Source: MFAQ01 sp964592455 (GTDB lineage Bacteria > Patescibacteriota > Microgenomatia > UBA1400 > MFAQ01). From it: a stretch of DNA of 7,072 nt. This document shows positions 1 through 4,729 of the stretch, one piece after another. The stretch is from the NCBI GenBank assembly GCA_964592455.1, contig CAZQDQ010000044.1, positions 1-7,072 of the forward strand, given 5' to 3'. The position numbers and the translations under genes were made by a program. How positions within the stretch are numbered: position 1 is the first letter of the stretch; every line of letters begins with the position of its first letter. A model generated the notes under the pieces. It saw only the letters and a program-made list of their open reading frames with translations, did no database searches and was not told the DNA's origin.

Positions 1-732
1 AATTTTACGCATGTCGATGCGAATAGAGGCATAGAACTTGAGAGCTTTCCCCCCGGTAGTTACTTCTGGGTTACCAAACATGACACCGATTTTGTCTCGA
101 AGCTGGTTGGTAAAAATGACAATACATTTGCTTTTGGCGATAGCGCCAGTAATTTTTCTTAGAGCCTGGCTCATGAGACGGGCTTGCATACCCATAGCGG
201 CATCCCCCATTTCGCCATCGATTTCGGCCTTAGGAACTAAAGCAGCAACGGAGTCGATAACGACTACATCAACACCGCCAGAACGAATAAGAGTCTCAGC
301 AATTTCTAAGGCTTGCTCACCATTGTCTGGCTGAGAGAGAAGAAGTTGATCAAGATCGATGCCTATAGAGCGGGCGCGGTTGGGGTCAATGGCATGTTCG
401 GCATCTATAAAAGCTGCTATGCCACCTTGTTTTTGAGCTTCGGCAACTACATGTAGTGCTACCGTAGTTTTACCAGAGGCCTCCGGACCATAAATTTCGA
501 TAATTCGCCCCTTTGGAAAACCACCAACACCAAGAGCTAAATCTAAGCTAATCGACCCGGTTGAAATAACTGGGATCTTTTCTCCGATTTTGTCGGAACC
601 TAAATGCATGATGGCACCTTCGCCAAACTGCTTAGTAATTTGCTGCATTGCAATTTTTACTGCGGTGAGGCGAGCTTGGTTGTCAGCATGAACTGGAACG
701 GTTTTGTCTTCTGATTTTGATTTTTTGGCCAT
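1..732 (-). CDS. recA: Recombinase RecA, N-terminal 244 codons (3' end beyond the left edge)
   Basis: RecA is the cytoplasmic DNA-dependent ATPase that forms filaments on single-stranded DNA, drives strand exchange and triggers SOS-type responses. The frame runs open from ATG at 732 to the window edge with no stop. It begins MAKKSKSEDK, with about 16 residues more than E. coli RecA before the core. Visible motifs are Walker A GPEASGKT (82-89), the catalytic Glu in AEHAIDP (Glu112, equivalent to E. coli Glu96), SQPDNGEQALEI, Walker B-like DVVVIDSVAAL, the L1-loop region GEMGDAAMGMQARLMSQALRK, TNQLRDKIGVMFG with the allosteric Gln, and TTGGKALKFYAS near the edge. The DNA-binding L2 end and the C-terminal domain are off-window. 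One oddity is Arg119, where E. coli Tyr103 stacks on the ATP adenine. No Shine-Dalgarno sequence precedes the ATG. It is divergent from the small gene at 842. Confidence 0.98.
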   Translation of the reverse strand, partial: MAKKSKSEDKTVPVHADNQARLTAVKIAMQQITKQFGEGAIMHLGSDKIGEKIPVISTGSISLDLALGVGGFPKGRIIEIYGPEASGKTTVALHVVAEAQKQGGIAAFIDAEHAIDPNRARSIGIDLDQLLLSQPDNGEQALEIAETLIRSGGVDVVVIDSVAALVPKAEIDGEMGDAAMGMQARLMSQALRKITGAIAKSKCIVIFTNQLRDKIGVMFGNPEVTTGGKALKFYASIRIDMRKI

Positions 733-759
733 TTAATTTTTATTTTTTAATCTAAAATC

Positions 760-788
760 AATTTAACCCTTTCGGGTTATTTTTGCAA
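760..788 (-). promoter_or_regulatory. Candidate recA promoter
   Basis: Read on the minus strand, a TTGCAA (788-783) and a TAAATT (765-760) are separated by 17 bases and match the -35/-10 consensus 4 of 6 each. Transcription would start near 753, giving a leader of about 20 A/T-rich bases before the recA ATG at 732. The spacer contains most of a 6-bp-arm inverted repeat (764-779). This is consensus matching in AT-rich DNA, so it is only a candidate. Confidence 0.3.
764..779. repeat. Inverted repeat (hairpin or operator) between recA and the divergent small gene
   Basis: Perfect 6-bp arms TAACCC and GGGTTA flank a 4-base centre. On the minus strand the loop would be GAAA, a stable GNRA tetraloop. 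On the plus strand the arms are followed by five T (780-784), so it resembles a weak terminator facing away from recA. It sits inside the candidate recA promoter spacer, so it could instead be a repressor operator. It does not match the known Gram-negative or Gram-positive LexA box consensus. Confidence 0.45.
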
Positions 789-810
789 CATTTATTTTCT
801 ATGTGATAAA
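783..810 (+). promoter_or_regulatory. Candidate promoter of the 96-residue gene
   Basis: TTGCAA (783-788) and an extended -10 with TG (802-803) and GATAAA (805-810) are 16 bases apart. The start of transcription would fall around 816-818, giving a leader of about 25 bases that contains the GGAGG at 834-838. TTGCAA is its own reverse complement, so the same hexamer could serve as -35 for both divergent promoters. Support is by consensus only. Confidence 0.35.
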
Positions 811-833
811 CTCTGAACACACTTTGAAAATTT

Positions 834-838
834 GGAGG
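834..838 (+). promoter_or_regulatory. Shine-Dalgarno site GGAGG deciding the start at 842
   Basis: TTTGGAGG lies 3 bases before the ATG at 842. The spacing is short but the match to the 16S rRNA 3' end is strong. A GTG at 803 is in the same frame but has no such site and would overlap the candidate -10, so ATG 842 is preferred. Confidence 0.6.
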
Positions 839-841
839 CAT

Positions 842-1132
842 ATGGACGAGTTTGATATAACGCTTTCTGAAAAAATGCTTGTTGATTTATTACTTGGGAA
901 AGCTAGTGTGAAGGTGGAGTTTGACGGTCTGTTTGGAAAATTTAGTTTGAATAGCTTGAGTGCAGTAAATGTTGATGTGAGTATTGCAACCCACAACCAA
1001 GTGAAAAGAACCTTCAAGCTATATTGTTTGGCAACAAGAGGGGTTAAGGATTACAGAGTAAGACTGACAGTGTCATCGGTAAACAATGAAAATTGGTATA
1101 AGGGGAAGATAGTATTCGTCCAAGCACCTTAG
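842..1132 (+). CDS. Small protein of unknown function (96 aa)
   Basis: I do not recognise this protein. It begins MDEFDITLSEKML and has a short, probably helical start. The rest is rich in alternating hydrophobic residues (VKVEFDGLFGKFSL, VNVDVSIATH, YRVRLTVSSV, YKGKIVFVQAP), suggesting a compact beta-rich domain. There are no membrane segments, no signal peptide and a single Cys. That it is a real gene is supported by its surroundings: a candidate promoter, a GGAGG site before the ATG, and an intrinsic terminator whose stem contains the TAG stop. An in-frame GTG at 803 would add 13 residues. It stands alone as a one-gene unit, divergent from recA and upstream of tRNA-Pro. Co-regulation with recA is possible but not shown. 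Confidence 0.72.
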   Translation: MDEFDITLSEKMLVDLLLGKASVKVEFDGLFGKFSLNSLSAVNVDVSIATHNQVKRTFKLYCLATRGVKDYRVRLTVSSVNNENWYKGKIVFVQAP

Positions 1133-1147
1133 TAAGGTGCTTTTTTT
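1122..1147 (+). terminator. Intrinsic terminator of the 96-residue gene
   Basis: A 9-bp perfect stem AAGCACCTT / AAGGTGCTT closes on a 3-base loop and runs into seven T (1141-1147). The gene's stop codon TAG (1130-1132) spans the top of the 5' arm and the loop, so the coding end and the terminator are fused. Confidence 0.88.
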
Positions 1148-1158
1148 GTACTTTGTAG

Positions 1159-1167
1159 TGTTAAAAT
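1159..1167 (+). promoter_or_regulatory. Candidate extended -10 promoter of tRNA-Pro
   Basis: TGTTAAAAT is an extended -10 (TG, one base, then TAAAAT matching TATAAT 5 of 6). No good -35 is visible; the position where one would lie is in the T tract of the preceding terminator. Transcription would begin about 7-8 bases before the mature tRNA 5' end at 1182. Confidence 0.45.
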
Positions 1168-1181
1168 AGGTTTGTTCATTT

Positions 1182-1253
1182 CGGGGTATAGTATAACGGC
1201 TAGTATGTGCGCATGGGGTGCGCATGATCTCGGTTCAATTCCGAGTACCCCGA
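1182..1253 (+). tRNA. tRNA-Pro, anticodon GGG
   Basis: This tRNA decodes the proline codons CCC and CCU. It folds as a full cloverleaf. The acceptor stem CGGGGTA / TACCCCG is perfect. The D stem is GTAT / GTAT with two G-T pairs, around a loop containing GG. The anticodon stem TGCGC / GCGCA carries the loop ATGGGGT, which places GGG at 1215-1217. The variable loop has 4 bases. The T stem is CTCGG / CCGAG with loop TTCAATT. The first pair C1-G72 and discriminator A73 are the known bacterial proline identity elements, and G37 follows the anticodon as expected for TrmD methylation. After A73 the DNA reads CAA, so CCA is not encoded and must be added by the CCA-adding enzyme. The anticodon loop has A32 and U38. 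Confidence 0.95.
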
Positions 1254-1261
1254 CAATTTTA

Positions 1262-1283
1262 ATTGATATGTCAATCTTTTTTT
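1262..1283 (+). terminator. Probable weak terminator after tRNA-Pro
   Basis: A 5-bp stem ATTGA / TCAAT with loop TATG is followed by one C and seven T (1277-1283). The stem is short and AT-rich, but its placement 9 bases past the tRNA and the long T tract fit a terminator. Confidence 0.5.
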
Positions 1284-1290
1284 GTATATA

Positions 1291-1316
1291 AAAAAAGACT
1301 CCCGGTGTGGGAGTCT
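1291..1316 (-). terminator. Intrinsic terminator of the minus-strand block, after the ASCH gene
   Basis: On the minus strand, a perfect 8-bp stem AGACTCCC / GGGAGTCT (1316-1309 and 1303-1296) with a 5-base loop is followed by six T (1296-1291, sharing the stem's last base). It starts 16 bases past the TAA of the ASCH gene. It faces the terminator of the convergent tRNA gene. Confidence 0.88.
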
Positions 1317-1331
1317 AAAGGAGTCGTAGAA

Positions 1332-1715
1332 TTACAAATTGAATTCAACCTTAAAGTCTTCGATCATTTCAGGGTCAGTCAGACAACCGTTAACATTCTC
1401 CCAAAACAGAACCGTGACTGGTGAGCTTAACTCTATACTTGGATAATACTCACGCATACCAGACAAAAGATCTTCCTGGCTGATGAAACCATCTGCTAAC
1501 CATTCTTCTTCAGTAACTTCACCCAGAGTTTTGTGGACGACATTTGTGAAGGTGACGCCAACAACAAACGAGTCGACTGGGTCGCAAATAACACCGGGTC
1601 CTGGTTTATAATCTCGGTGACCTTCGCGGATAGAAATTCTTTTGACACCCAACAAAAGGTTTAGGCGCATTTTGGGATCACTTGCTATTAAAAGAGCGTA
1701 TAGGGGATTTTTCAA
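1332..1715 (-). CDS. ASCH-domain protein (127 aa, TTG start)
   Basis: The ASCH domain is a PUA-like beta-barrel associated with RNA or modified-nucleoside handling. The pattern fits: GVKRISIREG (23-32) matches the family's G-x-K-x-x-x-x-R signature, followed by Tyr36-Lys-Pro-Gly, a central strand VVGVTFTNVV (51-60), then VTEEEWLADGF (67-77), SQEDLLSGMREYYP (79-92) and the closing strand PVTVLFWENV (99-108). It resembles E. coli YqfB, an N4-acetylcytidine amidohydrolase whose catalytic residues, as I recall them, are Lys21, Thr24 and Glu74. Here Lys25 and Ser28 align with the first two, and an acidic residue near Asp75 with the third. Enzymatic activity is therefore possible but unproven. The start is TTG because TGGAGG lies 5 bases upstream; Met16 has no such site and would cut the N-terminus. 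It is the last gene of the block, 61 bases after the SemiSWEET gene. Confidence 0.82.
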   Translation of the reverse strand: MKNPLYALLIASDPKMRLNLLLGVKRISIREGHRDYKPGPGVICDPVDSFVVGVTFTNVVHKTLGEVTEEEWLADGFISQEDLLSGMREYYPSIELSSPVTVLFWENVNGCLTDPEMIEDFKVEFNL

Positions 1716-1720
1716 GGTAG

Positions 1721-1726
1721 CCTCCA
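1721..1726 (-). promoter_or_regulatory. Shine-Dalgarno site TGGAGG deciding a TTG start
   Basis: On the minus strand TGGAGG ends 5 bases before the TTG at 1715-1713, an ideal distance. It justifies a TTG start for the ASCH gene where no ATG is available in that position. Confidence 0.75.
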
Positions 1727-1776
1727 GAAAACATCATGAAAGAATATTGGCAAAAAAGCAATAGTTGATATTTGGA

Positions 1777-2073
1777 CTACTTGTACAAGAAAACACCAGT
1801 GGCAATTGCAGAACAAAGAACGACTCCCATAGTTGAGTTGAAGATAATTGGTTTGTCTTTGTGGTGTAAGCCGTAGAGAAGCCAGATGAGTGAAGTAGCA
1901 ATTGATATGATCCAAGTTGCCAAGGATACACCATCGGCGTTCTTGTACTGATAAATTTGGTATATTTGGGGCGTCATACTTAGAGGGCTTAAAACAGCAA
2001 CAAAAGACATAGCGGAATCGAAATAGTCGGGATTATTTTTCTTGACTCTGTGATGGGGATGATGAACAGGCAT
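1777..2073 (-). CDS. SemiSWEET / PQ-loop family sugar transporter-like protein (98 aa)
   Basis: SemiSWEETs are small three-helix membrane proteins that dimerise to carry sugars across the cytoplasmic membrane. The sequence shows helix 1 (about 20-41) with the PQ motif at Pro35-Gln36 in MTPQIYQIYQYKNADGVSL, helix 2 (about 50-68) with WLLYG, and helix 3 (about 75-97). Trp64 and Asn79 match the binding-pocket Trp and Asn of characterised SemiSWEETs. The length is typical apart from about 20 extra residues at the start, including a His-rich MPVHHPHHR. The ATG lies 3 bases past the stop of the bactofilin-like gene, with only a weak GGCGAAAAG upstream, so translation is probably coupled. Met22 is an alternative start that would remove the His-rich tail. 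The substrate cannot be told from sequence. Confidence 0.88.
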   Translation of the reverse strand: MPVHHPHHRVKKNNPDYFDSAMSFVAVLSPLSMTPQIYQIYQYKNADGVSLATWIISIATSLIWLLYGLHHKDKPIIFNSTMGVVLCSAIATGVFLYK

Positions 2074-2076
2074 AAA

Positions 2077-3162
2077 TTACTTTTCGCCAGGAAGATAAGA
2101 AAGGAAGGTGGAGCCAAGGCCAATAAGGAGAGTGAAGAAAGTGAGCAGTCCACCAACATAAGGAAGGTGTGTAGCGATAACTAAGATTGCACAACCAGCC
2201 AAAGCATTAAGATAATTAGTGTTGCGTAACTGTTTAAAATTTTTCTTGAGAAGCGTACCAATGATAATGGCTACATAACTAAAGGAAAGAATAATACTGA
2301 TAATGTAGAACAATAGAATGACTACTCCAAGAACTGCTCCTACTGCAGTAATCATAGAGAGAATAGCGGCAATAGGTCCTGTTACAAGGACTGCCAAACC
2401 GATAAAAAGTGACTTAACTGGGTGAGTGGAAATAAGCTGAGAGACAATCTTTGTTTGATGAGAAAAGAAATATAAAAGAGTAATGACTAAAATGGCTGTT
2501 GAAAAAATGGAGAAGATAACTGAAGCTATAGATGCTCTGAAGGGACTGATAGCTGTGTTGATATTGCTTGGCTCTGGGACAGTCATAAGGTGAGGAGTAT
2601 AAACACCAATAACCGTGCCTTCAGCCACTTCGATTTTGCCACTAGAGTCGGTAAAGTGGTCTAGGTTGCGACCAACAAAAGCATGTTGGTCGATAACAAG
2701 AGATTGAGCTCCACCAAAAGCATCGCGACCAATGAGACCTGACAGGCTCATATTTTGAGCACCGTAGAGGAGATCACCACTAATTTCCGAATTGGCATCT
2801 TGAGTTATTGACTGACCAAAAAGAGTAGCGCTGTAACCAACTTGTCCAGATAAAAAAAGACTTTGGCCAACAAGACGGACGTTTCCTTCTACTCTGCCGT
2901 TGACTTTTATGGTTTGACCAGCACAAATTATGTCACCTGCGACATTGCCGTTTATAGTAATGTCTTGACCTGCACAGTAGAGATCGCCACTTATTGATGA
3001 GTCTATTGTTAGGTTCTGGGCAGTGACTAAAACAGTCTCGTCGAATTCCCGGTCAGCTGATAGAGTTAAATTTTCCCCTGTCTGATAAGTAAAGGCTGAG
3101 ACAGTTTGGAAAGAAAGAAGAAAAAGAAAAGCAGAGAGTATAACCGATAAATATTTGAACAT
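2077..3162 (-). CDS. Exported bactofilin-like (polymer-forming) repeat protein with C-terminal membrane domain (361 aa)
   Basis: The N-terminus is a signal peptide: Lys3, a hydrophobic run 5-18, and a likely cut after VSA (21-23). Residues 42-166 form a right-handed beta-helix-like array with a 17-residue period (59-75, 76-92, 93-109, 110-128, 129-145, 146-163), each turn reading roughly G-[DN]-h-x-x-x-G-Q-x-h-x-h-x-G. The first two turns carry Cys63 and Cys80 at equivalent places (YCAGQ, ICAGQ). This is the bactofilin/polymer-forming repeat. A linker with PEPSN is followed by about four membrane helices (about 211-233, 249-272, 275-303, 318-355 as one or two). Bactofilins are usually cytoplasmic scaffolds; here the signal peptide predicts that the repeat faces outward, anchored by the C-terminal domain. 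It precedes the SemiSWEET gene by 3 bases. The precise role is unknown; assembly or shaping of the envelope is an inference. Confidence 0.85.
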   Translation of the reverse strand: MFKYLSVILSAFLFLLSFQTVSAFTYQTGENLTLSADREFDETVLVTAQNLTIDSSISGDLYCAGQDITINGNVAGDIICAGQTIKVNGRVEGNVRLVGQSLFLSGQVGYSATLFGQSITQDANSEISGDLLYGAQNMSLSGLIGRDAFGGAQSLVIDQHAFVGRNLDHFTDSSGKIEVAEGTVIGVYTPHLMTVPEPSNINTAISPFRASIASVIFSIFSTAILVITLLYFFSHQTKIVSQLISTHPVKSLFIGLAVLVTGPIAAILSMITAVGAVLGVVILLFYIISIILSFSYVAIIIGTLLKKNFKQLRNTNYLNALAGCAILVIATHLPYVGGLLTFFTLLIGLGSTFLSYLPGEK

Positions 3163-3165
3163 GTC

Positions 3166-3174
3166 TTTATATTA
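3166..3174 (-). promoter_or_regulatory. Possible -10 element just before the bactofilin-like gene
   Basis: On the minus strand TAATATAAA (3174-3166) contains overlapping -10-like hexamers. If TAATAT is used, transcription would begin at or next to the ATG at 3162, giving a leaderless mRNA. No Shine-Dalgarno sequence is present and no good -35 is visible, so this is weak evidence in AT-rich DNA. Confidence 0.22.
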
Positions 3175-3231
3175 CACCCAATTAATGATAGACGATGATA
3201 TCAATAAATATTGGAGTGGCATAATTTATGT

Positions 3232-4209
3232 TTATTTTATTATTTCTGGCTGGTAGTCCTTGTTAATAAGAATTGGAATAGCGGAGTAGGTGCTAACTTG
3301 ATTGTTTTCGAAAAGAACCTTAGCAATTATTCCCTCTCTGGTTTTTCGGGACCATAATTGATCAAAAACAAAGTTACCAAGCGAGTAAAAAATAGGAACT
3401 TTTTTGTAGACCTCAACTTCCTGTACCCTGTGTGGGTGATGGCCTATGACGAGATCGGCCCCATAGTCGACTGCCAGATGGGCGAACTCTTGCTGTCTTT
3501 TGCTTTTTTGCTGATATTCATTTCCCCAGTGAAAATTAACTATCACCATGTCGGCAGACTTGGTGGCAACCTCGAGCTGTTTTAATAGCAATTCTTTTTT
3601 TAAATTGTTTATTTCTTTTGGGTAAGGTGGCACGTCGTTAAACCCTAAAAAAGCGATCTTAGTGTTTTTGATTTGACTAACTATAATGCCACTACCAGTA
3701 CTTAGACCAATGGGGGTAATTTTGTTTTGGAGAAGAAGATTTTTAGTGAGTTCTATCCCTTTTGCACCTTGGTTGTTTATATGGTTATTAGCCAAGTTTG
3801 CATGGGTAACTCTAAGACTTAACAAGCCATTAACAGATTTTTGGTCGGCACAAAAAACCATACCAGTGTCAGTTTCGGGACAATTTTGGTCAAATGGCGA
3901 CTCTAAATTTATCAAAACTATATTTGAGTTTTGAAAAAGACTATTAATTTTTTGAAATGGGAAAGTGATGTCTTTTTGTTTTTGAATTTTAGTATTAACA
4001 GAGCGACCAAGCATGATGTCCCCCACAGCTAAGAGAGTGATAGGCTCTGTTTTTAGATCTGTTGGTATTTGGGTGAGCGAGTTAGAAAGATTGGATATGA
4101 TAGGGATAGGTTTTTGGGAAGTTAAAAACTTTTCTTCTCTGATTTTGTAGTAGCTAAACAGAACAAGTGTTAAAACACCTAAACATAGAAAAAAATGTGA
4201 GGCTTTCAC
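3232..4209 (-). CDS. CapA-family (PGA_cap) membrane-anchored metallophosphoesterase-like protein (325 aa, GTG start)
   Basis: CapA/YwtB-type proteins are extracytoplasmic and linked in Bacillus to poly-gamma-glutamate capsule synthesis or export; their fold is calcineurin-like. Residues 5-21 form one hydrophobic helix, probably an uncleaved anchor, followed by a Ser/Pro linker to about 55. The domain then shows its motifs in order: GDIMLGR (63-69), NLESP (101-105), ANNHINNQG (140-148), HWGNEY (227-232), GADLVIGHHPH (250-260) and YSLGNFVFDQ (275-284). The Asp, Asn and His residues of these motifs are the expected metal ligands and are intact. No capB or capC is in the window, so a capsule role cannot be concluded; many genomes have stand-alone CapA homologues. 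The GTG start is supported by the anchor helix beginning right after it. There is no Shine-Dalgarno sequence. It follows rpsI by 32 bases with no terminator between. Confidence 0.92.
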   Translation of the reverse strand: MKASHFFLCLGVLTLVLFSYYKIREEKFLTSQKPIPIISNLSNSLTQIPTDLKTEPITLLAVGDIMLGRSVNTKIQKQKDITFPFQKINSLFQNSNIVLINLESPFDQNCPETDTGMVFCADQKSVNGLLSLRVTHANLANNHINNQGAKGIELTKNLLLQNKITPIGLSTGSGIIVSQIKNTKIAFLGFNDVPPYPKEINNLKKELLLKQLEVATKSADMVIVNFHWGNEYQQKSKRQQEFAHLAVDYGADLVIGHHPHRVQEVEVYKKVPIFYSLGNFVFDQLWSRKTREGIIAKVLFENNQVSTYSAIPILINKDYQPEIIK

Positions 4210-4241
4210 ACTTTAATCTTACATCTTTAAATTTTTGACTC

Positions 4242-4721
4242 TTAACGCTTTGGAGATTGTTTTTTGGCACGAGCGCGACCACCTTGACCAACTTTGCGGG
4301 TCTCTTTCATACGAGGGTCACGAGTAAGAAAACCTCTATCTCGGAGAACCTGTTTATAACTGTCTGCATTGGCTTTTACTAAAGCTCTGGCGATACCGTG
4401 GACAACAGCGTCAACCTGCCCCATAAGGCCTGACCCTGCGACTTTGATGCTGCCGGTAAACTGGCCAAGTGTTTCTGTTGCCTGGAATGGGGTAGTGTAG
4501 ATTTTTTTGAAAACATCACCTTTGAAGTAGTTAGAAATTGGTTTGCCGTTGACGGTTATTTCCTGCTTGCCTGACCAAAGCCTGACACGGGCTACAGCAG
4601 TTTTGCGGCGGCCTAAACCAGAAAAGTATTCTGATGGAGTTGAAGGAGAGCCTTTTTTGCTGACAGTTGACTTGACTGGTTTAATTGCGACTTTTGATTT
4701 TTTTGATAGTTTTTGTGCCAT
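4242..4721 (-). CDS. rpsI: 30S ribosomal protein S9 (uS9)
   Basis: S9 sits in the head of the small ribosomal subunit, and its basic C-terminal tail reaches the P-site tRNA. The core starts at YFSGLGRRKTAVARVRLW (about 32-49) and continues with ITVNGKPISNYF, VAGSGLMGQVDAVVHGIARAL and the C-terminal LTRDPRMKETRKVGQGGRARAKKQ, ending SPKR. At 159 residues it is longer than the usual about 130, because of a Lys/Ser/Pro-rich N-terminal extension of about 30 residues. It follows rplM by 8 bases, the standard rplM-rpsI pair. There is no Shine-Dalgarno sequence before the ATG. The tail ends in SPKR instead of the common FSKR, a small variation. Confidence 0.98.
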   Translation of the reverse strand: MAQKLSKKSKVAIKPVKSTVSKKGSPSTPSEYFSGLGRRKTAVARVRLWSGKQEITVNGKPISNYFKGDVFKKIYTTPFQATETLGQFTGSIKVAGSGLMGQVDAVVHGIARALVKANADSYKQVLRDRGFLTRDPRMKETRKVGQGGRARAKKQSPKR

Positions 4722-4729
4722 AGTGACGT

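Noticed and set aside
38..334. 98-residue open frame on the plus strand
   Set aside because: It is antisense to well-conserved recA coding sequence and has no ribosome site or recognisable protein.
764..779. LexA (SOS) box upstream of recA
   Set aside because: The inverted repeat fits neither CTG-N10-CAG nor the CGAAC-N4-GTTCG type, so it is listed only as an unassigned inverted repeat.
803..841. GTG at 803 as start of the small gene beside recA
   Set aside because: It has no Shine-Dalgarno sequence and overlaps the candidate -10, while ATG 842 follows GGAGG.
799..1017. 72-residue open frame on the minus strand
   Set aside because: It lies antisense to the 96-residue gene, lacks a ribosome site, and the plus strand has the promoter, GGAGG and terminator.
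1182..1331. Attachment site of an integrated element at tRNA-Pro
   Set aside because: No repeat of the tRNA 3' end is seen elsewhere in the window and no integrase is present.
3358..3934. Two plus-strand open frames of 75 and 82 residues
   Set aside because: Both are antisense to conserved CapA motifs and have no features of their own.
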